In this document: in pieces, positions 44,975 to 57,284 of the stretch | Numbering within the stretch: the stretch's first letter is position 1 | How the letters are laid out: each line of letters begins with the position of its first letter | NCBI RefSeq assembly: GCF_964355755.1 | Contig: NC_092671.1 | Span: 37,403,304-37,467,303, forward strand | Direction: 5' to 3' | DNA: 64,000 nt | From: Antedon mediterranea | Taxonomy: Eukaryota; Echinodermata; Crinoidea; Comatulida; Antedonidae | Position numbers and translations under genes: made by a program | Notes under the pieces: generated by a model | The model's database searches: none | Seen by the model: only the letters and a program-made list of their open reading frames with translations | Told to the model about the DNA's origin: nothing

Positions 44975-47900
44975 CTAGTCGTCCACTACAAAAGTTTTAA
45001 ACTTTAAAATCTGTTTCCGTTTTAGAAAATCAGTATATGGTAGTTCAGTACGGACTAATCTATTACAAACTACATTTTTAAAAGCAGAAGGTTTTAAACG
45101 AAAACTTTCAACTTTTATACCCCCTGGATGCCAAACCCTTTTGTCATTTTCTACTACAGATTCAATGCATAAATCTTCGAAGTACTGCTTTCGTTTAAGT
45201 AGTTTTTCAACCTCTTTTGACATTCTATCTTTTCCAAAAAGTTCGATTTTCTCCCAAAATGTTTTGTTAAAATGATTGTATAATTTCACGTCACCTTTGT
45301 TCCATTCTCGGAGCTTTATCGCATTTTTCTCTGATACATCTCTCACAGATTCCTGAGCTCGAGCGTTTAAAACAAAGTAAACAATATCGTCGAAATCCCA
45401 ACACATTAATTCCTTCAATAAAATCAACGATTCGTCAAAATATTCAGTTATCATAACTAAATTAAATTGCTCACTTAATTCCAAAATCATACTGTCAATT
45501 TTGTCTTGATTATTTTTCTGATCGAGTAGCAAGCCTAGATCAGATAACATGGGATCTTTAGCGTGTTCTTTAGAACCATGTGATTCGTAATATGAATTTG
45601 GATTGGTTAAGAATTGTCCTAAAGGGTCGTCATACTGTGTCAGTTTGTAGAGTGAATCGTACTTAGAGTAGGTGAACATTGATTCAAACATGGTGACTGG
45701 ATCTCGTAGGATGGTTACAAACACGGCATCAGGCGGTAATACTTCTAACATTCCTTCAAAATAAAATAACAAAATTGTTAGTCATGTAACTATACGCTTT
45801 TATCAAAGAATTTAAACAAACCAAAATCTTATAATTTATAATACTGAATGTCAATCTTTATATCGTTTTAGCTCTATAATATCAATATTATAAACTGTAC
45901 TTATTTGTTTTATAATATTTAGATTTCAACACAATATCAAAATACTTAATCTTTTAATCTCAGACTGTGTAATATCACTTAAATGTCCATTGATAGATAG
46001 ATAGATATAACTGTTATCATAGTGTTATCATTGTGCAAAAAAAATGGACTGACCCCACAAAAGAGACAAAAACTTGATTTTTAAAATATATTATTTATGT
46101 AGACCTATACCTATCCCAAAATAAACTATTGTTAGTTCTTTTTCCATTCTAATCGCGAACAGGCACAACTTTATTAAAGTTCATAAGATAGTTTCGTACA
46201 GACAATCTAGGTCTACTTTGATTATGAAATATAACTTTACATCTTCATCAATTCACTGTAATTACCTTTATAACTGAACCTTGTATGGTGGCAGAGTATG
46301 TTGTAATACTTAGTGTTGAACGGCCTGATGTGGTGTTTATCAAATAAACCGTAACCTAAGTAATTTCCTTGTAGGGGTAACACAAAATTCAGATTATGTT
46401 CATCGCCATAACGGAATAAGATGTTCTGTACCGTGCTGCTGCTGCATTTATGCATTTTAAAGAATGCGATGTTTTTTCTTGGATTGCATTGCTGTTGTGT
46501 TAGAGGGCGTGCTTGGGTCTTTGGAAGTGACGCGTTAAGCGTTTGTGATGCTGACGCTTGTTGTTGCTTCTCCACCAATTTTTTAGAAACAGTTGAATTG
46601 CCTTTATTTAGTGTCGCATTTCTTACGAAGTAAGGCTTAAAATCCGGCTTTACATCCTTTAAAATAAAATAAAAATATCATGAAATATCTAAAGGCTTTA
46701 TAGAAACACTTACTGTAAAAAAACTTATAACCCAACATACGGTAATAGTTATAAGTATGTTGTAACTTTAATATGGGTTGTAATCTGTCTGTAGCAATAT
46801 AACTACATACACAGAAAATATTGTACCAATTGTTATAAGCATAAAAACAGTTTTAATAATATTTATATATATAGTTAGTAGAAAAAAACTATTGTGTTTG
46901 TCTGACATAAGCTATGTATTGTTGGATATTTACAGAAGAATTTTATATTTTAGTATTTTACTCCATTAATAGATTAATACAGTTTATAATAATAAGGCTT
47001 TAAAACTGCATTCGCTAAATTCAAGATATCAAACCATACGTTAAGTGTGCTACATCTAGTAATGACAATTTATCAATAATTATACAACCGAATTTCATTA
47101 CCCAAAAATATCATATCATTTCTATTAATAAATTAAGTTATGAATATTAAAGAGGAAAACGAGTTATTTTGGATGATTTAAACCTTATTTGCCTCTCACT
47201 TCCAGATGACTGAGTGTGAAACTAATCAATTAGCGCCCTCTAGAGAGCACTAATACCAGCTCCTTTGAGAGTATTGATGATACAAGTGTAAAAGATAGGT
47301 TTTACAGCACGACACGTGACTACGGTCTTCAATTAAAAATGTGTATTAGAAAAATAGATGCTTTTAAGGAGACTAAGTGATACTGAAAATTATAGTGGGG
47401 AAATCTTTAAAGTGATATAATATATCAAAGATTAAAACAACGCTATTATAGGATAAATAATGTGATTATTAAGAACATAGACCTAATATGAATGAAATAT
47501 TTTTTTTTAATGTCCATTACAAGACTGTAAATGTAGATACTATGCGGTAAACAATACATGTGGCATAACGTAGGCCTACTATAACATTCTGTCCATTAAT
47601 GATATAGGAGATTTATGTGTAACGTGTAAAGCTTGGTTCCCACTAGCGACGCAACGTAACGCAATCTACGCAACGTAAGCAAATGCACTTCTAATAACTT
47701 ACCCCGCCCTGCGTGAAATCAAACCTGCGATGTTTGCAGCACTATTGCGTCGTCGGTTCCCACTTGTGATTACGCAATACATCACTTTGCGTCGACGTCG
47801 CTACGTTCTAGTGGGAACCACGCTTAAGCTTGGTTCCCACTAGAACGTAACGCAAGGACGTAAACGTAACGTTGTCTAAATTACGTTACGTTATTTTACA

Positions 47901-49134
47901 CAATTGATAGCTCTACTTTGTTAAAATTACGTTACGTTATTTTACACTATTGATAGACCTACTTTGTCTAAATTACGTTAAGTTATTTTATAGAATTGAT
48001 AGCTCTACTTTGTTTAAATTACGTTACGTTATGTTACACTATTTATAGACCTACTTTGTCTAAATTACGTTAAGTTATTTTACAGAATTGATAGACCTTT
48101 ATTGTCTAAATTACGTTACGTTACTTTGTCTAAATTACGTACATTAATGTACATAAAGTTAAAGCGTTTCTTACAAATGTAATTACACCACCAAATGATT
48201 TCATATTCTGTGTCGATGTCTTAATTAGCATTGAATGTCAGTTAAAATATACATTGTTCCTCTGGGATCTTATTTCTTTTGAGTGGATTAAACTAGAAGA
48301 TTTGGATATCAAATTTGATATGTTCATCTCAACCGTATAACAAATAGCGTTATTTAGAAGTGATGATTACTGTCTTCAAGCAATTTGTTTTTATACATTA
48401 TAGCCAAATATGTTTATTCTGACCACCAATTTCCTTTCCTATTAAAATGTTGATATTTGTGATAAGTTGACTATTCAAACTGTGGATTTCCCACTTTCCA
48501 AAAGCCTTGTCTTCACTATCAAACTTTATGTGACAAAAGAAAGTGTGATGTGACCATATATGCACATGATGATGTCATATCACTGCCATATTTAAGCATA
48601 GGGTCTATATTATAGCCAAATGTGTTTATTTTAACCAGCTTTTTTTTCTCCACCATTTAAAAGTGGCACTGTAGTTTATGGTGGTTGATATGCTTGCCTG
48701 CCAAATCCAGAGATCAGGGTTGAAATCCAATGATCGTTTCTGTGAGTTTTCATATTATCAGTGTTGTATTTTGTTGAAAAACCTTTGCAATTATTATTTA
48801 AAAGCTGATTTTCATATATTTAGTGAAATTGATATTTAAATGGAGTTCTTTCTTTTATAAGCGTTTACTTCTTGAATTTTCCCACCTTTCTTGTTTAAAT
48901 CAGTTATTTTTAATTTGACATATTGAAATTGTCATCACTCAAAGAAAATAAAAGAAGTTGCCATTACCGTCAATACAAACACGATACATTATGAGTATTT
49001 CCACTGGCCTTTAGTTTAGTATTTGTATTGATTTAATTTTTTAAGACAACTATGTATTATAACTTACTTGTTGATGCGCAACAGCTTCCTCTTGTACCAT
49101 GTACCATAACTGCTTTAGCCTAGATTTCGAGTTA
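44975..49134 (-). CDS. galactose-3-O-sulfotransferase-like gene G (first exon not found)
   Basis: Gal3ST-type sulfotransferase on minus. Two sure exons: 46656-46266 and 45753-44975 (phase 1 between), 389 codons. A probable stem exon at 49134-49068 (SRLKQLWYMVQEEAVAHQQ, phase 0 out) fits the acceptor phase. The membrane-anchor exon was not located. The 5'-phosphosulfate loop reads KMHKCSSSTVQNILFR, with Met for the usual Thr and Ser for Gly/Ala. CHHTRF keeps the second His. The last exon has ILRDPVTMFESMFTYS and EYFDESLILLKELMCWDFDD followed by YFVLNAR. These are closer to vertebrate Gal3ST1-like enzymes than any other member of the cluster. The C-terminal region is longer, with a Cys (VVCNRL) before ELPYTDFLKRKQ. 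Likely the least derived member. Confidence 0.8.
46657..47628. other. intron-like stretch upstream of gene G's catalytic exons
   Basis: AT-rich, apparently intronic if the 49134-49068 exon is real. No repeat family or exon recognised. Confidence 0.4.
47629..47825. repeat. MITE-2 copy (complete)
   Basis: AAGCTTGGTTCCCACTAGCGACG left, TTCTAGTGGGAACCACGCTT right, with the TGCGTGAAATCAAACCTGCG core. Confidence 0.85.
47826..47872. repeat. MITE-2 left tip directly abutting the previous copy
   Basis: AAGCTTGGTTCCCACTAGAACG and ACGCAAGGACGTAAACG, then the sequence passes straight into a minisatellite built on ACGTTACGTTA. Confidence 0.7.
47873..48150. repeat. ~46-50-bp minisatellite with a two-unit pattern
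   Basis: About five and a half units of CTAAATTACGTTACGTTATTTTACA-like sequence followed by (C/G)AATTGATAG(A/C)(C/T)CTACTTTGT. 'GCTCTACTTTG' and 'ACCTACTTTG' unit types alternate. Confidence 0.8.
48501..48602. repeat. MITE-1 copy 19 (right half missing)
   Basis: AAGCCTTGTCTTCACTATCAA left, ends in CTGCCATATTTAAGCATA. Its left flank (GATATTTGTGATAAGTTG, ATTCAAACTGTGGAT) recurs before copy 20. Confidence 0.8.
48668..48755 (+). repeat. possible tRNA-derived SINE remnant
   Basis: GTGGTTGATATGCTTGCCTGCC (A-box-like) and GATCAGGGTTGAAATCC (B-box-like) about 25 bp apart. No cloverleaf. Confidence 0.35.
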
Positions 49135-49525
49135 CTTAAATGAAATGAAATAATAAGTTACTGTACTTACTTATACACTAGTCAAACTAAGAAGCTAACC
49201 CAGTCAAGGAAGCCATTCAACAGTCAGACCCAGCATATATTTGGATGCTAGAGAAGACTGCCTCTTGGATGCGACTGGCATCAGTGGGAGGAACAAAACT
49301 GTACTGTAGCCTACTGTATTACCTTTCACATTGCCTTGCATGTGGATGCGCCTTGGGAGATGTGTTTTTGCGATATAAAAGGGTGATAAATGTAAACTTA
49401 TTCAATCCGAGAGTTAACATTAATGTTATTATTGTGTTGTACATAATATTACAATTTCTTTCTTATTAAAATGTAGATGTTGATATTTGTGATACGTTGG
49501 CTATTCAAACTGTGGATACACTTTC

Positions 49526-49718
49526 CAAAAGCTTTGTCTTCACTATCAAACTTTATGTGACAACAAAATGTGATGTGCCCATATATGGACATGATGATGT
49601 CATATCACTACCATATTTAAGCATATCACTGCCATATTTAAGCATATCACTACCATATTTAGGCTGTCTACACTTTTGTTTTGTCACAAACTAATTTGAT
49701 AGTGTAGACAGAGCTTAA
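49526..49718. repeat. MITE-1 copy 20 (complete, extra internal unit)
   Basis: AAGCTTTGTCTTCACTATCAA left, TTTGATAGTGTAGACAGAGCT right, three CACTACCATATTTAAGCATAT-type units. Shares its left flank with copy 19, so this segment has been duplicated with the element in it. Confidence 0.85.
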
Positions 49719-50191
49719 GACTACGATCATTGACAAGACTTAGAACATTATTGCTCGAGAGCCGATGTGAGTGAAGCTGACTTAGCTATGTCTATAAATT
49801 GATAAATTGTAATCAAAATTATAATAAGTAGGCCTAAAATATAAATTATTTTACCTGTTTTCATATAGGCTTATTTTTCTTACACTGTCATTAAAGGTGC
49901 GAATTGTACAGTAGATGATGATGAATAACAAGGTGGTACCAACTAAGCATTTCTTTTTTGTTATGATTACCATCTTCAATCGGCATCATCTATAACTTCA
50001 TAGGAAATATGAAGATGATAAGCATTCTATATAAAATAATGTTGAAATTAAATTCAAGTTCGATTTGATACTAAAGAATAATATTACATTTATTACTGAT
50101 ACGACGTTCGGTGGGCTCTTTGATACCGTGTTTTACCGAAATCTGAAGCACGGCCAACAGCGTTCGCGGTATCAAAGTTCTTATATTTCTT

Positions 50192-50332
50192 AAAGCTCTG
50201 TCTACACTATAAAACTATTTTGACAAAAAAATGTGATGTGCCCAAGTATGGTATTTATATGATTTCTTCATGTCCATATATAAGCACATGATATTTTTTT
50301 GTTACATAAAGTTTGATGGTGTAGACAGAGCT
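50192..50332. repeat. MITE-1 copy 21 (complete)
   Basis: AAGCTCTGTCTACACTATAAA left, TTTGATGGTGTAGACAGAGCT right. Confidence 0.85.
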
Positions 50333-50685
50333 GTAGATATTTCATATACAGTAAGCCTAATTGTAGAAATAAAACGTTTGTTAAGATAGCTTACAGTACA
50401 CAACATCCACACAGAAACGTATATTTCTGTTAAAAAAAAAACACTTTAATTTCTACTATGTCTATATGTAAATTAGCTTTGTCTAAAAATGATATTCTTT
50501 ATTTTTATTAATATATATATTTTATCTAATCCATATAATGACTGAACTTGTAACAGTTTCGTCACCGTTTTGTTTAATTATATTGATATATCAGCATTCT
50601 GATGGTTTAACGTGTAAATTTAGCATAATCCAATTCATTTATTATGGATGACAAGAAATTGAATGTTTCTGAATATTTTTTTTAG

Positions 50686-51252
50686 TAATCGATGTAGTAC
50701 GGTACATGTTGAAATAGTTGCTGGAAAAAAAATAATTATGTCACTAATAGCGTACGGTACCGTATACAATGTAGGGGTATATTCACCATACAGCTTAAAT
50801 TTAGCCAAATTAGACACGAATAGGCCTAAATATTTATATTAAAATTGTCCTATGTCTTTTATTAAACAACCCCATATAATCGATGTAGTACTGGTACAGG
50901 TTGAGATAGTTGCTGGAACTACAAAAAAATGATTTTTTTATATTAACGCACGTCGTATTATAACGCACGGTATACAATGTATATCAATGCAGCTTTAATT
51001 TAGCCTAATGAGACACGAATAGACCTATGTATTTATAGTAAAACCTGGCCTATGTCTATAAACAACCCCATGTAATCGATGTAGTACGGTACATGTTGAA
51101 ATAGTTGAAACTACAAAAAATTATTTTTATATTAATACGTTGTATAGCGTACGGTATACAATGTATATTCATACAGCTTAAATTTAGCCAAATGAGACAC
51201 GAATATAGGCCTATATGTCTTTATAGTAAAACCTGTCTATAACCAACCCTAT
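50686..51252. repeat. three tandem units of ~190-195 bp
   Basis: Unit starts ATCGATGTAGTAC at 50687, 50879 and 51074. Each has GTTGAAATAGTTG-like, GCGTACGGTATACAATGTAT-like, CAGCTTAAATTTAGCC and GAGACACGAATAGGCCTA-like blocks and ends AACAACCCCAT. Confidence 0.9.
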
Positions 51253-51973
51253 ACTTAGTTTGTGGTGAAAACACACAGTCCAAAGTCCAAATCAATGAAC
51301 AATGCTATACTTACGACTCATTCACTTTCCCAATAATATAAAACCATTACATTAATATTAAATTTAAGAATATAATTTAAATACTACGTTACCTTAAAGC
51401 GCGTTCAGCGTCCCATCGATAGAATCCGATAGAGACAGATGTAAAATGTGTGAAAAGTTTCCTCGCACCAGTAACCCATTCTGCTTCTGTACGAGAGTAT
51501 GAAATGTGTGTTATTGACTAAAAGAACACACAATGAACAGGCACACGCATGCTCGGTATATTGCTACAATAATAAGTGTTGTTTGAAGAAAGTGCGCGAA
51601 ATAAATATAACCTGATGATTATGATGATAACGTTAATTAAAATGTACTGTTCCTTGGTTAATGACATTTACAATACAACATTTTAGGCTTATAAAGTAAA
51701 TCAATCATTCATTTATTTATTTTATCAACTCACATAAAACAAGTAAAGGCTCTTAAATAAAAAGTATTTAAAAACAACGTATAAAATAATGATAACAATA
51801 TTTTTTTAAATATTTAAAACCGTAAACCTATGTTTATGTGTGACGTGTCAGACATGGAAAATTGGCAGGGAAGCATCTGATTGAAAGACAATATAGGTCT
51901 AGAGATCTCAGTATAACCACTGTTGTAATGGGTTTACTTTTAAAAAAAATGATGTAGACGACCCAGTGGTAAT
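51253..51973. other. gene-poor stretch, nothing recognised
   Basis: A minus-strand donor-like CTTTAAG|GTAACG near 51394 could end an untranslated exon, but nothing supports it. No repeat family identified. Confidence 0.35.
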
Positions 51974-51974
51974 C

Positions 51975-52155
51975 TAAAGCTCTGTCTACACTATCAAACT
52001 ATTTTGACAAAAAAGTGTGATATGCCCAAATATGGTAGTTATATGACATCATCATGTCCATATATATAGGCATATCGAATTTGTTTGTCATACAGTTTGA
52101 TAGTGTAGATGAAATCAACAGTATTTACAACATTTGATAGTGTAGACAGAGCTTT
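51975..52155. repeat. MITE-1 copy 22 (right end duplicated)
   Basis: AAGCTCTGTCTACACTATCAA left. TTTGATAGTGTAGA occurs twice near the right end, the second completed as TAGTGTAGACAGAGCTTT. Confidence 0.85.
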
Positions 52156-52376
52156 CGTTAGAATAGGTGAACCATAATGAGAGCAACCATAATGAAAACC
52201 ATCATTTGTTATCAATATTATATTTCAGGGTGGCATTGATTTCAGAATGGCTCAACTCACGCGTCGATGGGCATAACACGCCAGCTGGTATAGACAATCA
52301 TTGATATTGTTACTTAAGCTGTAAACGATTAGAGAATATAATTCGCCCTAATATTGATTATTAAAACAATAATTTT

Positions 52377-52715
52377 ATAGTAAATACACGTAATGCAAGT
52401 TTACATGCTGCGTAAATACCAGTAATTCTTTAACAACATTTTGAATATAAATTATGTCTACGCGTTATTCACCCAATACACGAGCGTTATCGAGACTAGC
52501 GATAGTAAACAGCACGCAGTATCGGGCCTTCTGACAGCAACTATATTCCCATGGGATACCGTATCGGCGAATTGAATAGTAAATGCACGTATGTAGATTT
52601 ACACTGCGTAACATAATTCTTCATGAGCGGTATAATGACTAGCGATATTAAATAGTTCGCAGTATCGTGTCTTCTGACCGCAACTTTCATTCCATGTGAT
52701 ACCGTATAAAGATCG
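52377..52715. repeat. tandem duplication, two diverged ~150-190-bp units
   Basis: Shared blocks: AGTAAATRCACGTA, TACAYTGCGTAA-like, GACTAGCGATA.TAAA, CGCAGTATCG.G.CTTCTGAC.GCAACT and GATACCGTAT. Confidence 0.75.
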
Positions 52716-52946
52716 GGTTCTTTTGCGAAATCCCAATATTGATAATTCTACGTCCATCAGCTAGGCCATGAGTGGGTCGCGTGGTAGGCCTGTGTTTGGA
52801 TAGTGGTTTAGCTTGGAGTGTTTTGAGTCATCCTCATTAAATAAAGAATAATAAAAAAATGTATTGTCATTATTTTATTCATTGATAATAAAGATGCGAT
52901 AACGATTAAGTCATGGATGTTAGGCCTAATCAAAAACTCTCTCATA

Positions 52947-53161
52947 AAAGCTTGGTTTACATTTGCACGTAAAGATTGATTCCCTAGAACGCAACGCAAA
53001 GACATAAGCTGCAACGCAAGAAAATACGCCGCCACGCAAGGACATAAGAGAATATACCAATAAAAAGCGATGGATTATTCGAACTGTCGCTTGTGATTGG
53101 TCAATTCGCTTGCGTTGCGGCTTACGTCCTTATGTTGCGTCCTAGTGTGGGAACCACTCTT
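52947..53161. repeat. MITE-2 copy (diverged)
   Basis: AAGCTTGGTTTACATTTGCACG left, GCGTCCTAGTGTGGGAACCACTCTTAA right, with inverted CGCAACGCAAG / CTTGCGTTGCGG arms. Confidence 0.75.
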
Positions 53162-53249
53162 AACGCAATGACGTAAGCGCACCACAAGAAAATTCGACAA
53201 CTCACTTGTGATTGGTCAACTCACACGCATTATGTCTGGGTCGTTACGT

Positions 53250-53472
53250 TAAAGCGTGGTTCCCACTAGAACGCAACGCAGAGTTAAGCGTGGTTCCCAC
53301 TAGCGACGCAACACAAGGACGTAACGCGCAACGCAAGTGAATTGACCACCAACCACAAGCGATGGCTTATTCGCTTGTGATTGCTAACTGTCTATAACTT
53401 CGCTTGTCATTGGTTAAAACGCTTGCGTTGCGTTTACGTCCTTGCGTTACGTTTTAGTGGGAACCAAGCTTT
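53250..53472. repeat. MITE-2 copy with a second left end
   Basis: AAGCGTGGTTCCCACTAGAACGCAACG, then another AAGCGTGGTTCCCACTAGCGACG from 53285. The common right end is TTTTAGTGGGAACCAAGCTT. Confidence 0.8.
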
Positions 53473-53474
53473 AC

Positions 53475-55244
53475 ATTTTATATATTACGAAACATTATGT
53501 TGTGTTGTAAATAATTATGTAGTCTGCAAATAACATTTAATGTCTTTAAATCTCTTGTGTACACTTTCCCTCCAAATCGGGCGTTAATACGCGCGCCTAA
53601 TATAAACACTTAATTTACTATTCACCATTTACTAAAAAACATGCGTATTAAGAATTAATACTTAAATGGCTACTATCGATATTACGTCAGGATCTTATGT
53701 TGAGTTATGAACAATTGTATGAAAAATGTAAATATCTTGAGCTGTAGGCCTATTCAAGGCCATAAAAATCCTATACTATGATACTGTACAAGAATCTAAA
53801 ATACATTCTTTTAATAACTAACAAAAGCAAATACAATATCTATATATAATTTCTATAATAAGATATCATTTTAGTGATTATGCGACTCTGTTTCAAACTA
53901 TGCATACATTTCAAGGGAACGATAAAAAGCTACTAAGGAGATAATTTGAATATCAAGGATAAATTGGCTGTGCTCGCTAAACTCATTCAGTTAACAATTT
54001 AAGAATAATTTAAAGGAAAATGCTGACGTTTATTTAGTACCGAAGTTCAATTAAAAAATTTGATCGTGTCTATAAAAAATAAATTTACAGCAAAGGAACG
54101 TACACTGTGATTCGCGCGTTCATGTGATGATGAGCCCACTGCGTTTGTACGCGCGCGTCCCTTCTTTGATACTAAATACTTATTCAGAAAAATAATGTTC
54201 TCATCTAAAATTGAAACGAAAATCAATTTTGCGATACCAATATTAAAGCCTCGTTCCCACTTGGGCTCCTCCTCGACGTACGCGCGTAATTTATTGTTCA
54301 AATTACTTGCGCGTACATCGAAAAGCGCCCTGTGGGGAGCCATTCTTTAAGCTCCGTCTACACTTAGACATACTTAAATTGTTAGTTAAGTTTTCAATAT
54401 CATCATTATTGTATTCTTGAACTGCGACCATGTAAATTTTCTGTAAAGTATGAAATAAAGTCTATCTGTATCCTTAACTTTAGGCCTACACCAACACATT
54501 TTAAACAAACAAAATATATGCTTGATCTTCAAAACTTAGATAGACAGGTTTTGTGTGTATAGTAAATGTCTCTGTCATCCCAAAAAATCCCCCTATTTGC
54601 AGATATGTCTTCTTTAGACATGTGTTTGTATTCAGGGGGGCTTGAAAGTTGTAATAATCTACCTTATTTTCAAACAATACATTAGGACATAGGCTACACT
54701 ACAGTGTAATTCCATGTGAGTATACCTCCATGGTTATTCCATAGACCGGAACAAGAAGTATAACGCATGCCTAAGGTGACAATCTTACTTAATGATTCAT
54801 GTGACTGAGCTAAATATACCACACAAAATGGCTATATACACGAACATAGCAAATACTATAAATACATTATGTAATTAGAAAGTCATACTCATAATAGCTT
54901 CAACATAATTGAACAAGAAAATTAGAACGACAAATTCATTTAGAAGGTTTTTTTGAGAACCGAAACGATGGCAATTGATATTGCTATAAAGAATTCAATA
55001 TACGAACTGCATTTGATAACGTAATAACATCTCGACTAATTAAAGATATTTGACGGACTAAATTACAACTATCCGAAATACAATGATGATTTACCCAAAG
55101 TACAGAAATAATTAAATTGTAAACTATATAAGACAAATTCAATCAACGCCATGAATAAACTTGCGTTTACATTAAGTGAACTTCAACAAAATGATGACAA
55201 TCACAAACGATGACGTAAGATCTGTAATTTGTTATTGCCATTTT
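53475..55244. other. gene-poor stretch
   Basis: AT-rich. Around 54090-54345 a GC-rich patch with GTACGCGCGCGTC and inverted CGACGTACGCGCGTAATTT / AAATTACTTGCGCGTACATCG arms starts with AAGCCTCGTTCCCACTTGGG, so it may be a distant MITE-2 relative. No gene supported. Confidence 0.45.
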
Positions 55245-55582
55245 AGGTTCACACTATTAAAAAAGGGTTTAGATCTTAAACATGTATTTTGTACTCACTT
55301 TTTCCACACGTTTAGCCATAAACATGTTTAGGTTCTAAATACATTCTAAACATGTAGTATGTATCCAACTCAAGACATCAGTCGTGTTAATTGTTAAACA
55401 TGTGGAGCAATATAAAGACACGTTTAGGTTTTAAACGTGTTTAATTTTCCATGTGTGGAGCTCATGTGTGGAGCTTTTTTCCGCCATAGTAAAATCATAT
55501 GCACGCAACGCTAAACATGACCTAAACATGTTGACTGAAAATAATAGATGTTTAAGATCTAAACACTATTTTTACAGTGTAC
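55245..55582. repeat. MITE-3 copy 2
   Basis: GTTTAGATCTTAAACATG near the left end and TGTTTAAGATCTAAACACTATTTTTACAGTG at the right. It shares GTGTGGAGCTTTTTTC, AGTAAAATCATATGCACG and AACATGTTGACTGAA (inverted) with 4690-5076. Confidence 0.7.
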
Positions 55583-56360
55583 TTTTATTTTATCTTGGAT
55601 TGTTATATTACAAAAAAAAATGTCGTTTTTGATCAAGATTCTCGCAAGACTGAAGAAGACTAATTATGATCTATTTGACGTTTGGCAGTATAAAGACATT
55701 TTTTTTACGAAATTAAAATATAAAATGAAGATCACATCAAAACAATTCTAACCTTGTCAAATCCACCGGGTGTATGATAACTATTACAGGTAATATATAT
55801 CAAACGACGTCGGCAGACTCGGTTCATAAAGTCGGCTAATACTTTCAATCTAATCTACAGAGAGACGGTATGTACATAACTTGCTATTTTATTATTTACA
55901 TGACATGACACATAACAATGACATACGGACAAGACACAAAAAACTGTATTTGTCTAAGTGATAAAAACAAAAAGAAATGTCGGTTGTCAGCAAATCCGAT
56001 TAAAAGATACATATATAAAACAGACTAAAAATGACAAAAAGTGTAAAAGTACAACAAAACAGTAACATTAATAATCTTTAAAAAGGTTAAAAAGGTATTG
56101 TTACAAAGTACATTCTAGAGACACCAGTGTTAAAATATGAAGAGTTTGGCAAAAAAGAATTTCTAAAAAGACATCGCACATTTACTTAGGTTATAACAAC
56201 AATGGAACGGATGCGTCTGAAAACGGTTTTGGAAGCCGAACATGGTTGAATATATATTTCATGCCAGTTTCAAATATATTTCTATGTTTTATTTTTATGG
56301 ACAATAATAAGTATCTGTATCAATGTTTCACAATCGTATCATAATAAGATCATGGAAAAT
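55583..56360. other. gene-poor stretch, nothing recognised
   Basis: AT-rich sequence without a supported gene or recognised repeat. Confidence 0.35.
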
Positions 56361-56431
56361 AAGTCCTTCGGATGGGACGTAAAGCCGTGGGTTTCGTGTA
56401 ACTATACATTTAATGTGCATGATAAAGAACG
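56361..56431 (+). repeat. SINE-body fragment
   Basis: CCTTCGGATGGGACGTAAAGCC, GTGGGTTTCGTGTA and TAATGTGCATGATAAAGAACG resemble the body of the element at 29282-29705. A MITE-1 is inserted right after it. Confidence 0.5.
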
Positions 56432-56592
56432 TAAGCTCTGTCTTCACTATCAAACTAGTTTGACAAAAAAAAAGTGTGATGTGCCCAAATATGGTAGTGA
56501 TATGCCCAGATATGGTAATGATATGACATGTCCATATATGGGCACATCAGATGTTTTTTGTCACAAAAAGTTTGATAGTGTAGACAGAGCTT
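56432..56592. repeat. MITE-1 copy 23 (complete)
   Basis: AAGCTCTGTCTTCACTATCAA left, TTTGATAGTGTAGACAGAGCTTT right, two GCCCA(A/G)ATATGGTA units. Confidence 0.85.
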
Positions 56593-57284
56593 TAAACTAT
56601 ACGAAGAGGGTATTGTCTGATGTGCACGATGGAAATTAGGCCTACAGGTCTTGAAGAACAGACGTGTACTGAAGAAATCACCTATTATATAAAAAAAGAT
56701 ATACAAAATGTAGGCCTATTCACGTAAAGAATAATATAATGTTAAATTTTGTCCGTAAATAAATAATAATGTAAAATTTAAGACAGCGAGTCACCGGACT
56801 GGTCAAGAAACCGGTCAAGAAACCGAAAAGACATCATTTATTTATATTACAGTGAATGATTGCGTTAAATAAAATATGATACATGTCCAAGATAAAGCCA
56901 TTGGATTGTACATTGATAAGCCTGAATCCAATGACAAGGTAAGCTGTATAATACTAGGGCACGGCTTAATAGACGTTGCAATCCATTCATTTAATCCAAA
57001 GTCAATTTAAACATTAATAATTATAAATTTCACATGGCAAAATATACACACACTGTAAATAAACAATAAACCTTCCAGATGCTTGCTATTACTTTAATAA
57101 GTATTACGAAAAATAATACATTTTCAACAATATTTATCATATTATTTATTACTAATTATATTTATTTACATATTTAAATCTATATGCAGTACTGTAATCT
57201 TGGTTTTTCAGGTTTTCGGATATGTTATTTTGGGTTCAGAAAACTTTCTCAGTTCAAGGCAATCTAACCACTGGATGTTGAATT

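Noticed and set aside
48668-48755. tRNA gene
   Set aside because: A- and B-box-like words are present, but no acceptor stem or anticodon arm can be formed. Listed only as a possible SINE remnant.
49245-49469. 74-codon plus-strand frame with a hydrophobic end
   Set aside because: No family similarity, no splice or start context. AT-rich chance frame.
51720-51840. Candidate membrane-anchor exon for gene G on minus (hydrophobic run before a GTGAGT donor)
   Set aside because: The frame with the hydrophobic run has an upstream stop and no ATG, so it cannot start the protein.
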